A stretch of DNA of 64,000 bases from Acidobacteriota bacterium (GCA_029861955.1 JAOTYK010000004.1:1-64000); one strand, 5' to 3'. Positions 38,699 through 48,700 are shown, counted from the stretch's first letter. Translations and numbers: made by a program. Notes: generated by a model not told the origin, from the letters alone.

Positions 38699-40002
38699 AG
38701 AGTCCGATGGGCATGACTCTGCCCGGCGACACCGCTGCCGCCCGACTCCCCGAGCTGCCGAGCCTGGTCGTGCTGCTCGGTCAGATACAGGAGCAACTCT
38801 CGGAGCGCCGCCAGCTGGGGCTGCTCTCGATCACGGTCCTCAGTGAGGGCAACGAGTTGTCCCGCAATCGATGGTCCACCTACGAAGCGATCCTCAAGGA
38901 GATCTCGGTCTTCCTGACCCGTTTCCAATCGAGCCGGCTGAGACAGAGCGATGTCATCCTGGATCCGCTTGTCGCCGGCAACACGTTTGTCGTGCTCCTG
39001 GGGCCACCCCGGGAAGAGCGTGCGTTGGACAAGGGTGACCTGACACGGGTACGCCATCGTCTCTCCCGTGGGATCAAGGCCCACCTGGGCAAGACTCTCC
39101 CGGCCGACGACGTGGAGAAGTTCGGCGTCTATCTGGGCGGTGCGTTGATGAGCCACGACGAGGGCGTCGATACCCGCCGGATCATCTATGGCGGCCTCGA
39201 GCAGGCGTTTGCCGATGGTCTCGGCCAGCGTGAGCGCGAAGAGCGAACTCACGCGATTCGCCTGCACCGACTACTGCGCTCCGAGCAGGTCAAGACCGTC
39301 TACCAACCGGTGGTCGATCTCGTCGCCCAACGGATCCTCGGCTACGAGGCGTTGACCCGCATTCCAAACGGCGCGTTTCAGACGCCCGATCGTCTCTTCA
39401 AGGTCGCCCGTGACAATGGCGCACTGTGGGCCGTCGAACGCCTCTGCCGCAAGAAGGCGATCGAAGGTCTACCGACCCTCGAGTCGGGTCAGAGGCTGTT
39501 CCTCAACATCGAGCCGGATTCGTTCAGCGATCCCCAGTTGCAGATGAGTGGCCTGCCCGAATTGCTACGGAGCGCGGGCCTGACACCGGACCGGGTGGTC
39601 TTCGAACTCACGGAGCATTCCGTCGTCCAGGACTTCGGAGCGCTGCGAGAATTCCTCGACGAGGTTCGCAGCATCGGTTACCAACTGGCCATGGACGACG
39701 TGGGGTCGGGCTACGCCGGTCTTCAGGCGATCGCCGAGATCCGCCCGGACTTCCTGAAGGTCGATATGTCGCTGGTGCGCGACCTACACCTGGATCCGAT
39801 CAAACGAGAGTTGATCCGAACGATTCGCCGGTTTACCGACAATACGTCGATCACCCTGATTGCCGAGGGGGTCGAGCAACAGGCAGAGCTGGAGAAGTTG
39901 GCCGAGGCCGGTGTCCGTTGCGCCCAGGGGTACCTGTTCGCCCGACCCGACTCCCCGCCGGAGATTCCGGACTGGGAGAACCTGGTCGTCAGCGAGAGCT
40001 AG
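38695..40002 (+). CDS. EAL-domain c-di-GMP phosphodiesterase
   Basis: A 435-residue soluble protein. Residues 1-190 have no clear known domain, although the KDGLTRVR-like text and length suggest a degenerate GGDEF-like fold. The EAL domain (about 200-425) carries YEALTR, NIEPDSF, FELTEH, AMDDVGSGYAGL, LKVDMSLV and IAEGVEQQ, so the metal and base residues Glu, Asn, Glu, Asp-Asp, Lys and Glu appear intact. It should hydrolyse c-di-GMP. It is translated with the upstream cyclase through a GTGA overlap. Its last 14 bases overlap the convergent beta-propeller gene. Confidence 0.9.
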   Translation: MKSPMGMTLPGDTAAARLPELPSLVVLLGQIQEQLSERRQLGLLSITVLSEGNELSRNRWSTYEAILKEISVFLTRFQSSRLRQSDVILDPLVAGNTFVVLLGPPREERALDKGDLTRVRHRLSRGIKAHLGKTLPADDVEKFGVYLGGALMSHDEGVDTRRIIYGGLEQAFADGLGQREREERTHAIRLHRLLRSEQVKTVYQPVVDLVAQRILGYEALTRIPNGAFQTPDRLFKVARDNGALWAVERLCRKKAIEGLPTLESGQRLFLNIEPDSFSDPQLQMSGLPELLRSAGLTPDRVVFELTEHSVVQDFGALREFLDEVRSIGYQLAMDDVGSGYAGLQAIAEIRPDFLKVDMSLVRDLHLDPIKRELIRTIRRFTDNTSITLIAEGVEQQAELEKLAEAGVRCAQGYLFARPDSPPEIPDWENLVVSES

Positions 40003-42256
40003 CGCCGTCCTTGCTTAACCGTTTCATATTTCCGCCCAGGTTACCGGCGGCATCGGTCACCCGAAGCTGAAGGGACCGGCCCTCCTCGTTTCGGAGCGCC
40101 TCCACCCAGACCTCGCAGGGCTCGCTTCCTGAGTCGGCCACCCCGTCGAGCGGCGTGACGGACCGCCACTGCCCCCCATCCACGGCCATCTCAACCGCGG
40201 CGACCGCGCCTTCGGGGTCCGCAGCGGAGAACTGAACACGCCACCCGTTGCCGTCGGATCGGATCTTCAGATCTGCGACGCGAGGTCGCGTGTTGTCCAG
40301 TTCGAATAGGTCGCTCACCTTCTGATGACGACGCCCCTCGCCGTCGGGATGATCGAGCTGATCGTCCACGGTGACACGAACACGATAAGCACCGTCGGGC
40401 ATTCCCCGGGCATCCCAGCTGTAGTAGGTCGTCTCCAGGTCGCGGGCGATCGGGAACCAGGTCTCGCCGCCCTCCCGACGCACCGCGAGGGTTGCCCGAA
40501 GTCGATCGCCGTCCTGATCCCTGGCCAGCCATCGAAAGGTCCTGGCGCCGGGCTCGTACCCCTTGCGCACGGCTCCGTTCGAACGAGGTGCGGGACGACT
40601 CAGGCTGGCCATCGCCCGTCTCGCAACGGGGTCGTTGGCGATCACCGGCCCCAACCGACTGCTGCTCTGCGTCGGACCTGCAACCCAGATCACTCCCGGC
40701 CGCTCGATGTCGAGGGCCATGACTTGCGGTCGACGATTGTGGACACGGTAATGCAGGGAATAACCGCTGACCCGCGGCCCCTTGCCACCCCGTGCGGCAA
40801 GATGCAGACGGATCTGCGCACGACGGGCCGTGAGGCCGTCCTCTCCCGCCTTCTGCAACGGGACCCAATCGGACCACGTCTCGTCCGCCGACTCCGTATT
40901 GCCGACACGGATCTCCGTACGCAGCGTCCCGGACGTTCCGGGCTCGTCCCGGACCGTCACCTGCCCCCAGCGGGCGATGGTCCCTGCGTCGACGACCGGC
41001 GACAGATACCGCCCCGTCGCCCGCACCTCTGCGTGGATCCGTTCTATCCGTGCGTCGTGGGTCGCGCCGACCCAGATGCTGCCGGCGGGGTCCAGGGTCA
41101 GGGCGCTGGCCTGATTGGCGGAGACCCGCAACAGCCGGGACGCGTGTCCGGTCGTCGGATCGATGATGTGAAGACGACCCTGCGCACCGGTCGCCACCAC
41201 CAGGAGTCCGTCCTCACGACGGGCCATGGCGAACGGCATCTCGTCGACGGTCTCCCAGAGTGTGTGGACGGCACCGTCGGGCTCGATGCGATAAACCGTT
41301 CCGCCGGGTGTCGCCGACAGCTTCTGCGGACCGCCGTCCCGACCGGGCGCGGACTTGTCGTCTTTTTTTTCCTTCGGTTCGCTTCCCGCGTCGTCCGACT
41401 CATCGGGCTTGGCACGGACGGTCACCGTCTGTTGGACCTGAGGCGTCTTGGCGCCCGCGCCACGAGCGGCACGATCGGCGCGACCAGGCAGCTTGGCACC
41501 ACCGACGGCCAGGGCGTAGATCACGCCGTCTTCATCCCGCGCCAGGGCGACGATCTCCGGCGAGTCGGCATCGTAGAGGACGTACGGTCGCCCGTCGCCG
41601 GATATCCGGATGATGTGGCCCTGCCCGCCGGTCCCCACCAGAACGCCGCCGTCGTCCAGCGGAAGGAGACAGCGGACGGGATCCTGTGCGGTCTCGTGGA
41701 CGATCGACGAGACGCCGTCCCGAACACGCAGGACCCGGCCAGGCACACCGGTGCCGACCCACAGGTCGCCGTTGTCGGCGACGGACAGCGCCCAGACGAA
41801 CGCGGCGTCGGTCTCCACGAGCCTCTCGCCGACGTTGGCCGCCGAATACTTCCACACCTCGCCGGAGGGCGTCGCGCCCAGCAGGGCGTGACCGGCAGGA
41901 TCGGTCGCGACGGCGGTGAACAGCTGTTCGTCCTCGGGTTGGTGCCAGATCGCCGTCTCTCCGTCGGCGGCGATGTGCAGCAGGCGTGCCGGTCCCGAGA
42001 GTGCGGCAAAGACTCCCCCGCGACCGTCGTGGGTCACCCGCCAGACGATCCCCTCTTCCGGCCCCCACAGGGTTTCGACCTCCGGAGCAAGTGCGAGGCG
42101 GCCGTCGGCATCGATCAACGTGCCGTCCAGGGTTCCCTGTGCCAGCGCCTGGGGTGTGGAGTACTGCGCCGTCTCTGCACCCCCCGCGGAGCCGGCGGTC
42201 AGGAGAACGAGCCCCAGGACCCACGGGACAACACAACGGGTGGATGGATCTCTCAT
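39989..42256 (-). CDS. Secreted beta-propeller protein with C-terminal Ig-like domains
   Basis: A 755-residue exported protein (signal peptide ending near GSAGGAET). The first 430 residues form propeller blades such as AVATDPAGHALLGATPSGEVWKY, VLVGTGGQGHIIRI and LLVVATGAQGRLHIID. A charged low-complexity insert (about 265-315) interrupts the blades. The C-terminal half has beta-sandwich segments, e.g. RATGRYLSPVVDAGTIARWGQ, and TFRWLARDQDGDRLRATL followed by YYSWDARGMPDGAYRVRVTV. No enzyme motif is seen. Its start overlaps the stop of the S55-like protease gene (ATGA), so the two may act together outside the cytoplasm. Confidence 0.75.
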   Translation of the reverse strand: MRDPSTRCVVPWVLGLVLLTAGSAGGAETAQYSTPQALAQGTLDGTLIDADGRLALAPEVETLWGPEEGIVWRVTHDGRGGVFAALSGPARLLHIAADGETAIWHQPEDEQLFTAVATDPAGHALLGATPSGEVWKYSAANVGERLVETDAAFVWALSVADNGDLWVGTGVPGRVLRVRDGVSSIVHETAQDPVRCLLPLDDGGVLVGTGGQGHIIRISGDGRPYVLYDADSPEIVALARDEDGVIYALAVGGAKLPGRADRAARGAGAKTPQVQQTVTVRAKPDESDDAGSEPKEKKDDKSAPGRDGGPQKLSATPGGTVYRIEPDGAVHTLWETVDEMPFAMARREDGLLVVATGAQGRLHIIDPTTGHASRLLRVSANQASALTLDPAGSIWVGATHDARIERIHAEVRATGRYLSPVVDAGTIARWGQVTVRDEPGTSGTLRTEIRVGNTESADETWSDWVPLQKAGEDGLTARRAQIRLHLAARGGKGPRVSGYSLHYRVHNRRPQVMALDIERPGVIWVAGPTQSSSRLGPVIANDPVARRAMASLSRPAPRSNGAVRKGYEPGARTFRWLARDQDGDRLRATLAVRREGGETWFPIARDLETTYYSWDARGMPDGAYRVRVTVDDQLDHPDGEGRRHQKVSDLFELDNTRPRVADLKIRSDGNGWRVQFSAADPEGAVAAVEMAVDGGQWRSVTPLDGVADSGSEPCEVWVEALRNEEGRSLQLRVTDAAGNLGGNMKRLSKDGASSR

Positions 42257-44004
42257 GGTCGGGTCTCCGGTTCCAGTTTGGGGTCGATCTGTAGTCCCAG
42301 CACGAGCCCGCCGGTGACGGGACCGTCCAGCGGGAACTCGACACGATCGAATTCGACGATTCGATCGACGACGTTTCGTCGCAGGGTGGTGCCGTCTCCG
42401 ATCAGTCGACGGGCGGTCGGTGGAAGTTCTCCGAGGCTGAGCCCGCGATGGGCAACGCCGTCGGCGAACCGATAGAGGACAGCCGTCAATTGATGAGCCG
42501 GGCGTCGTTGCGAGACGATCTGCAGGAGTGGATCGAGATCGACGGCGCTCAGTGCACGACGAAGATCTCGCCGACCCAGGGCACGAGCCACATCGGTCGG
42601 GGAACCGACGGCCAACGCCAGTCGTTCGAAATCCACGTCGCGAGGCAAGGCGACCTCGAGAGTCTCAACCCGACGATCGCCACGATAGGACTCCATCACG
42701 CATCGCACCCGGAGCAATTCGCCGGGACGCAGGGCGCCGCGGTCGTATTGAAGTTCGACCAGGCGATACTCCCGTCGCTCCGGAGACGCCCGCAGGGTGA
42801 CATCGACCCCCTCGATCTCCAGCGGTTCGTACGGGTTGTCCCACAGGGCACCGATGGAGGCCTGGAGATCGGCGGCGAGACCGAACGCCACCGCACCACC
42901 GCTGCCGGAGTTCATCGACTCCAGGACCAGCGGTTCGTGCCCCTGCAGCCGAACACGTGCGTGGGCATAGATCGTCATCTCGGATTCGACGCCGAGCCGA
43001 TTCGACAGGACGTTGGCCGAGGCCACCGCCAGCAGAAGCGGTGTCAACGCGTCGTGACGCACGACCTCGATCCGTAGCGGCTCCTCCAGTCGGCCCTCCT
43101 GGGCCAACGAGATCGTCATCGGAATCATCGCTGCCTGACGACCGATCTCGCCGACGACGGCGGTGAGCCGATCCTCGACGATGGCGCCGAGCACGCGTCC
43201 GGTTCTGGCCAACTTGGACGAGCCGGCGAGATCTCCGAGGGTGTGGACGACCTCCGCGTGAACCATCGGCATCTCGACCCGCCCGCGACCCATGAACGGG
43301 TGACCGAAGGCCCAGACCGTCTGGCCGTCGACCATCGTCACCGTGCCGGTGGCGGTAATACTCAGATCACCACGGGTCAGCGCCACGCCCACCGGCGAGC
43401 CACCGACCAGATTCGCGGCATCGCCGATGGTGGGATCCTCTCCCGCTCCCGGTACCAGGGTCATGCCCATTTCTGAGAGACGCTCGGCGGTCCACCCACG
43501 CAGCGCGCCATGCAGCCCGGAGACATGGACCGGGGTTCCGATCGGTTGGACCATCCCGTCGGACAGGCTCAATGTCGGGGTCTCCGCGCTCGCCCCGTAA
43601 CGTCGGGCGTCCAACATGGCGTGGATCGGTGTGACACCGGCGATGGCGGAAGTCGGGAGGCTTCCCATCCGATAGGACAGGGCACCGACCAGACGTCCAT
43701 CGATGAAGACGGGGCTCCCGCTCATCCCCGCGGCGACACCGACCTCCTCGGCGATGGGACCTTCCAGCCGGACGAGATACAGATCGATCCCCGCACCGAG
43801 TTGGTCATCGAGCACGCCGAGGACCGTCAACGGGATCTCGATGATCTCCCGACCCACGATCGCCGTCCGCGCGACACCCTGTTGCCCGGGACGCACCTCG
43901 CCCTCGATCAGGGGCGGCATCGCGTTGGCTAGCGGGAGCGCAGCGAGGCAGAGCAGGAGACCGACGAGCGTCGCCTGAACTCCCCTGGTCGCTTGGCGGG
44001 TCAG
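42253..44004 (-). CDS. Secreted SpoIVB (S55)-like serine protease, probable CTG start
   Basis: A protein of 555 residues from the ATG at 43920, or 583 from a CTG at 44004. The mature part has GMSGSPVFIDGRLVGALSY with GVTPIHAML after it, and later TVWAFGHPFMGRGRVEMPM. These match the Ser and His motifs of S55 (SpoIVB) peptidases, but in the reverse order to B. subtilis SpoIVB. The ATG lies exactly at a signal-peptide cleavage site. In-frame codons upstream encode TRQATRG followed by a hydrophobic core LVGLLLCLAALPLANA. The only plausible start for that leader is the CTG overlapping the upstream TGA. It is coupled to the propeller gene downstream. Confidence 0.75.
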   Translation of the reverse strand: MTRQATRGVQATLVGLLLCLAALPLANAMPPLIEGEVRPGQQGVARTAIVGREIIEIPLTVLGVLDDQLGAGIDLYLVRLEGPIAEEVGVAAGMSGSPVFIDGRLVGALSYRMGSLPTSAIAGVTPIHAMLDARRYGASAETPTLSLSDGMVQPIGTPVHVSGLHGALRGWTAERLSEMGMTLVPGAGEDPTIGDAANLVGGSPVGVALTRGDLSITATGTVTMVDGQTVWAFGHPFMGRGRVEMPMVHAEVVHTLGDLAGSSKLARTGRVLGAIVEDRLTAVVGEIGRQAAMIPMTISLAQEGRLEEPLRIEVVRHDALTPLLLAVASANVLSNRLGVESEMTIYAHARVRLQGHEPLVLESMNSGSGGAVAFGLAADLQASIGALWDNPYEPLEIEGVDVTLRASPERREYRLVELQYDRGALRPGELLRVRCVMESYRGDRRVETLEVALPRDVDFERLALAVGSPTDVARALGRRDLRRALSAVDLDPLLQIVSQRRPAHQLTAVLYRFADGVAHRGLSLGELPPTARRLIGDGTTLRRNVVDRIVEFDRVEFPLDGPVTGGLVLGLQIDPKLEPETRP

Positions 44005-44483
44005 GAGTCCGAGCCGTTACGCAGCGATTCCTTGATCGCCTCGACGATGAAGTTCTGCATCGAGGGCTGCTGGCCACGCACCGCCGCGTAGACGAGACAG
44101 GGAAGCTTCAGGGAGATCTGCACGCCGTTGTCGTCAAGCGTGTCGAGCCACTTGCTGAACACGGCCCACGAATCAAACTGCTGCGCCTGGACCGCCCCGT
44201 TCCGGTAGAGCTCGATCAACTTGACCTCGTCCTTCAATCGAAACAGGACATCGTCTTCACGAAAATCGGAGAAGTCGCTGTAGGCGAAGAACTTGACTTC
44301 ACCGGCGGTCTGGTCCTTGCCCTTGATGGATACCTCGGGCGTCTTGTTACAGCGGACCATGATGTAGTCGTCTTTGTTCTTGAAATGAAACGCGAGGATT
44401 GGATCCGTGCGAGGGTTATCGTCCGACGGCGTCTTCAGTGCTCGATAGACCCGTCGCGCGATCTCCTCATTCGTCTTTGCCAT
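44001..44483 (-). CDS. Hypothetical soluble protein, function unknown
   Basis: A 160-residue cytoplasmic protein without signal or membrane segments. It has mixed alpha/beta composition with the stretches ILAFHFKNKDDYIMVRCNK, KFFAYSDFSDFREDDVLF and VQISLKLPCLVYAAVRGQQP, ending in a charged helix MQNFIVEAIKESLRNGSDS. The ATG at 44483 has GGAG eight bases upstream; a GTG three codons earlier is the alternative. Its TGA overlaps the proposed CTG start of the S55-like protease. No family recognised. Confidence 0.6.
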   Translation of the reverse strand: MAKTNEEIARRVYRALKTPSDDNPRTDPILAFHFKNKDDYIMVRCNKTPEVSIKGKDQTAGEVKFFAYSDFSDFREDDVLFRLKDEVKLIELYRNGAVQAQQFDSWAVFSKWLDTLDDNGVQISLKLPCLVYAAVRGQQPSMQNFIVEAIKESLRNGSDS

Positions 44484-44547
44484 TCGGTCCACTCCACGTT
44501 GCCAAAATCGCGTTTTTGAATAGCAGGATTATACGTACCCCCATGGC

Positions 44548-47031
44548 GTGGCTCAACCGGCTTCCCCTTGCCTCCCTTGGCAATCCGGCCCTAGGTTTGA
44601 CTCTGCGAGTCCGATCCGTCATCCGGGGAGTGAAACGCTGAAAAACAAAGGGAAATCGCCGCTTCCCCGGGAGATTATCCTGGGTGCGGTTCAGGGGTTC
44701 GGCGTCTCGATGGCGGTCTGGGGGCTGGCGGCGTTCTCTTCTCAGGATGCCACAACCATGTGGCCCCTGATTTTGATCGCCACTCTGGCCGGTGGGCTTC
44801 CCCTTCGCTCCCACCGCGTGGGCCCCATCGCGATCTCGTTACCCATCGTCTTGCTGGCGCAACATCTGTCCGGTTTCCCTCTGGCCGTGGCCTGCGGGTT
44901 GTTGGCGCGGCTGGCCGATGCCCATCGTCGTCAACGCCATGCCCCACTGTCCCCGGGTCGATGGGGGTACGAGTTGTCCCAATCGGCCATCGCCGTAACG
45001 CTGGGCGCGGTGACCTACAGTTGGATCGCCGATGTCGGACCGGCCGGCATGCTGACATCCATCGTTGCGATGCTCGGGTTCTCGCTGATGGTCGTCGGCG
45101 TCGACACGGCGCTCTCGCACCTGCGACGCTTCTGTGTTCAGCAATCGGCACCGTTCTCGCGCACGCGATTGTGGGCCCGTGGTGTCGAGGTTGCCCTCGC
45201 GTTGGCCACCGTTCCGTTTCTTGCCAACCTCTACTCGCTCTCGGGAGGTGCCCGCTGGATCTGGGTCACGCTCTTCGCGCTACTCGGCTTTGCGGGTGGC
45301 GTGGCCTATGGGCGTCGACGCGCAACGCGGGCCGCCCTCGATGAAACGACCCACGACGTCCATGACTCCATCGCCCGGGCCCTGGCGCACTCGCTGGTCG
45401 TCGAGGATCGGGAGTTGCGACACCACCTCGATCGTGTCCGCGAACTTTGCAAGGCACTGGCCCGGCGGTTCTCGTTCACACCGCCGGAGTGTCGATCCCT
45501 GTCGATGGCCGCGATCCTCCACGACGTGGGGAAGATCGCCGTCCCGCGTCGGATCCTCGACAAGCCGGCCCGCCTGGACGCGGACGAGTGGCGTCAGGTG
45601 CGGATGCATCCCGGTGTCGGCGCCGAGATCATCTCGAGCATCGACTTTCCCCAGGCTGTGCAGGATGCGGTCCGACATCATCATGAACGCTGGGACGGCA
45701 CCGGTTACCCCGACGGACTGGCGGGAGACGAGATCCCCCTCGGTGCCCGGATCCTCTCCGCCGTCGACTGCTACGACGCCCTCGTCTCCGACCGTCCCTA
45801 TCGAGCCGCCTACACCGAGTCTCGAGCCCTGGACTACCTGAACGAACAGAGCGGCCACATGTTCGACCCCACGGTGGTTGAAGCCCTGGTCGACCATCTA
45901 CGCTCCAATGCCGCCGCGGTCGGCAGCGTGGAGATCGAGGAAACCGACGACGAGACATTCTCGATGAAGGAACGGGAGGCCTATCTCTGCACGCTCTACG
46001 ACATGGAGCGCATCGCCGACTACGAGCTGGGAGAACCCGAACGCTGGACACTTCTGTCCGCGAACCTGAGGAAGTGGCTACCCCATCGAACGCTGGTGGT
46101 CTTCGGAACCGACGATGAGAATCGGTTGACGCCACTGTTCGCCGACGGCCAGGCCGCTGACGAACTCGTCGGCCTGAGGATCTCGTCCGCCGACTCGCGC
46201 ATGGCCGGTCACAGTCTTGCGTCGCGTCGAGTGGTGAACTGTGTCCCGCCGGAGACCCTCGCACCGAGGGCCGATCGTCAGACGACCCACGACCTCGACG
46301 GTATCGCCGGCAGCGACGGACTACGGAGCCTACAGACCGGCATCGCGGTCCCTCTTATCCGGGATGGACGGGCGGTGGGGGTTCTCGCGCTGTACGACGA
46401 CAAGGATCGCACCTTCGGCCTGACCGACGAGCGACGGCTTGCGTTACTCTGCGGGCCATTCGCCCGCGTCACACGGCAGCGAGACGACCACGGGGTCCCC
46501 GGACAACTCCCGGCCTCGCTCACCGATCCGCTGACGGGGCTCCCCAACGCACGCTACCTACGTGTGGAGGCCACCCGTCGTATCGGCGTGGAGACCGGCG
46601 ACAAACCGTGTGGACTGATCGCGCTGGAGTTCGACGGGCTGGAGCAGGTCCAGGCCCACGACGGTCCGGAGACCTGCCAGCGAGCCACGATCGAACTCGC
46701 TCGTCGTCTCGCGCTACGCACGACAGGTCTCGAGACGCCCATTCGCATCGGCTGGAAGACGTTCATCGTGTTGACGCCGGAACATCGTTCCGGCCACCTC
46801 GTCAAGCGTTGGCGGGAGCTGACCCAACAACTCGAGGAGCGACCGGTGTTGCGAGCCGAAGGCGAACCCGTCGTCGTTCGTGTTATCGCGTCCCACGCCA
46901 GTTGGCCCGAGGACGGAGACGACTTCGAGACGTTGATGACGCTTCTCGGGTATCGGCTCGCGTCGAGTCGGCATGGGGATCGAACCGTGGTTCCGTTCGA
47001 GGCGAAGCGGGCGAGTGAACGTCTCGCCTGA
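44548..47031 (+). CDS. Membrane HD-GYP phosphodiesterase with GAF and degenerate GGDEF domains
   Basis: An 827-residue protein. The N-terminal third has six or seven membrane helices (about 42-255). The HD-GYP domain follows with AAILHDVGKIAVPRRIL (His325, Asp326) and HHHERWDGTGYPDG (377-390), the site that hydrolyses c-di-GMP. A GAF-like domain (about 490-635) and a GGDEF-like domain with DPLTGLPNARYL come last. In the GGDEF part the catalytic signature is replaced by RIGWKTFIVL, so it cannot be an active cyclase. The GTG start at 44548 is uncertain; a CTG near 44639 after GGGGAG would remove the poorly hydrophobic leader. It ends one base before the convergent ChaN-like gene. Confidence 0.88.
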   Translation: MAQPASPCLPWQSGPRFDSASPIRHPGSETLKNKGKSPLPREIILGAVQGFGVSMAVWGLAAFSSQDATTMWPLILIATLAGGLPLRSHRVGPIAISLPIVLLAQHLSGFPLAVACGLLARLADAHRRQRHAPLSPGRWGYELSQSAIAVTLGAVTYSWIADVGPAGMLTSIVAMLGFSLMVVGVDTALSHLRRFCVQQSAPFSRTRLWARGVEVALALATVPFLANLYSLSGGARWIWVTLFALLGFAGGVAYGRRRATRAALDETTHDVHDSIARALAHSLVVEDRELRHHLDRVRELCKALARRFSFTPPECRSLSMAAILHDVGKIAVPRRILDKPARLDADEWRQVRMHPGVGAEIISSIDFPQAVQDAVRHHHERWDGTGYPDGLAGDEIPLGARILSAVDCYDALVSDRPYRAAYTESRALDYLNEQSGHMFDPTVVEALVDHLRSNAAAVGSVEIEETDDETFSMKEREAYLCTLYDMERIADYELGEPERWTLLSANLRKWLPHRTLVVFGTDDENRLTPLFADGQAADELVGLRISSADSRMAGHSLASRRVVNCVPPETLAPRADRQTTHDLDGIAGSDGLRSLQTGIAVPLIRDGRAVGVLALYDDKDRTFGLTDERRLALLCGPFARVTRQRDDHGVPGQLPASLTDPLTGLPNARYLRVEATRRIGVETGDKPCGLIALEFDGLEQVQAHDGPETCQRATIELARRLALRTTGLETPIRIGWKTFIVLTPEHRSGHLVKRWRELTQQLEERPVLRAEGEPVVVRVIASHASWPEDGDDFETLMTLLGYRLASSRHGDRTVVPFEAKRASERLA

Positions 47032-47032
47032 C

Positions 47033-48700
47033 TCAGCCCTGACGCCTCAACAACCGAACGACCGTACGGGCCGCAGAACGCGGTGGGAGCGGACGGGCAA
47101 ACAACCGACGCAACTCCGCACGCCCCAACGAACCGTCCTGGACCGCGGCGAACAACGCGCGTCCGAGCCGCTGACCGATCGCCCGCGCCAGCACTCGACG
47201 CAACGGGCGGGACTGCCGTAGCTGGACGACCAGGTCCCGTGGCGGAATCGTGGCGGTCGACCGTTCGAAACGTCGATGGAGATCGATCCAGTAGTCCAGC
47301 ATCTCGCCGGCCGGGGCTTCCTGCAATCCCACCCACGCCCCGGCGGCCGGACGCACCGCACGAACCATGTCCAGCCCCGCCACACCGCTGGCCGGATCCA
47401 CGAGACGGGCCCCCAGTTGGGCCAGCCCCTCGGAATAGGCATGGGCGTACATCCGCTGGGCGGCGTCGTCGGCGAAGTCGTCGGGCGAGATGAACAACCG
47501 ACCGGTGAGTGCGGTACGGAGGAACTTGGCACCGACACCCGCGGCGGCCCCCGGTAGGTAGGCCCGCAGGAAAATCGTGTTGGAACGGGCATCGTAGAGC
47601 GCTCCACGACGATCGAGGATCAGCCTAGCCTCGTCGATCTCGGCGGGACGCCGACCCCGCTCTTCCATGATCGGTTGCAACAGTTGCTCGGCTTCGGGGC
47701 CACTGTAGACCTCGGGGAACGCATCGACGAGATCCTCGCTCCAGCCCGCGCGATGATGGAGTCGCTTGCGGTCGGGCCGGATCTCGAGCCAACCACAGAG
47801 CACCTCGATCAGATGATGGACCGCCGGTGTCAGGTCGATCTCGTCGTCGTGGTGCGTGTCGCCACGCCAACGATCGAGCACCTGTCGGTAGGCTTCGTAT
47901 TTCTCCAGGGGCCCGGTGTTGAACAGGCACCACGCCTCGTCGTCGATTCGTACCGGTCTGTCGGTAGGCAATCCCGCACCGACCAGTTGCCAGTACAGCG
48001 TCTCGGCGTTCTGCAGGACGACGCGGGAGGGCGTGTCGATGCCATGACGCTTGAGCCTGCGACGCACCAGACTGGGAAGATGGGTCTTTGCCAGATGGGA
48101 CTCGCCGAACTGGATCAACCAGCGTCGTGCGGGATCCTGTGCCACGAGACCGGCGATCCGCCGCGCCGCATGTTCGTCGCGAACGGCGACGCCACCGTAG
48201 CCGCCGCGCGGCGGGGCGTCGAGGGCATGCACGGGGACGTTCAGATCGCGGGCGGCGTCAAGAACCGCGCGGAATCCGGCCCAAGGATAACCCCACTCCT
48301 CGCGGTAATGGATGCGACGCAGGAATGTCGCGTCGTCCAACTCCCCCGACTGCCGTCGGTCCAGCAAGCGTTGTTGCCGCGCGTAGACGAACTCGACGCC
48401 CAGGGCGAGCGGTCGATCGGACAGAGAGAGTCGGCGGAGAAGATCGGCGGCCTCGGCCTGGGCCGCCGGAGTCGCGTGGAAGTCCCCGATGTAGATCAGT
48501 CCGGCCGTCGTTAGATCCCGATCCATCTCGGAGCGAGACACCTGCTCGCGGAATCGTGCGACGCGTCTTTGGAGCTTTCGAAAATAGGGATGATCGAGGG
48601 AGCCGTCCTCCTCCATCACCTGACGTCGCAATCGATCAGCAGCCCGCTTCTGTCGTGCGATGAGCGGACTGACGGACCGGGGGGCGGTCCGACGACTCAC
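47033..48700 (-). CDS. ChaN-like (DUF399) protein with extra C-terminal domain
   Basis: A 555-residue protein. Residues about 65-290 match the ChaN/haem-binding fold: [61 protein letters not shown] and [16 protein letters not shown]. ChaN proteins are normally secreted lipoproteins of about 300 residues; this one has no signal peptide and begins with about 60 basic residues. The C-terminal 260 residues (with [20 protein letters not shown] and [12 protein letters not shown]) are of unknown function. The gene is followed by none on the same strand but its start overlaps nothing upstream except that tatA's own GTGA couples them: its stop side faces the HD-GYP gene, and its 5' end overlaps the end of tatA. 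Confidence 0.68.
   Translation of the reverse strand: MSRRTAPRSVSPLIARQKRAADRLRRQVMEEDGSLDHPYFRKLQRRVARFREQVSRSEMDRDLTTAGLIYIGDFHATPAAQAEAADLLRRLSLSDRPLALGVEFVYARQQRLLDRRQSGELDDATFLRRIHYREEWGYPWAGFRAVLDAARDLNVPVHALDAPPRGGYGGVAVRDEHAARRIAGLVAQDPARRWLIQFGESHLAKTHLPSLVRRRLKRHGIDTPSRVVLQNAETLYWQLVGAGLPTDRPVRIDDEAWCLFNTGPLEKYEAYRQVLDRWRGDTHHDDEIDLTPAVHHLIEVLCGWLEIRPDRKRLHHRAGWSEDLVDAFPEVYSGPEAEQLLQPIMEERGRRPAEIDEARLILDRRGALYDARSNTIFLRAYLPGAAAGVGAKFLRTALTGRLFISPDDFADDAAQRMYAHAYSEGLAQLGARLVDPASGVAGLDMVRAVRPAAGAWVGLQEAPAGEMLDYWIDLHRRFERSTATIPPRDLVVQLRQSRPLRRVLARAIGQRLGRALFAAVQDGSLGRAELRRLFARPLPPRSAARTVVRLLRRQG

Noticed and set aside
41364-41374. Run of T on the plus strand, considered as a terminator
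   Set aside because: It encodes a Lys-rich linker inside the propeller protein on the minus strand and has no stem before it.
40325-42475. A 716-codon plus-strand frame opposite the beta-propeller gene
   Set aside because: No domain, membrane or signal features, composition of a shadow frame, and the opposite strand encodes a signal peptide and propeller blades.
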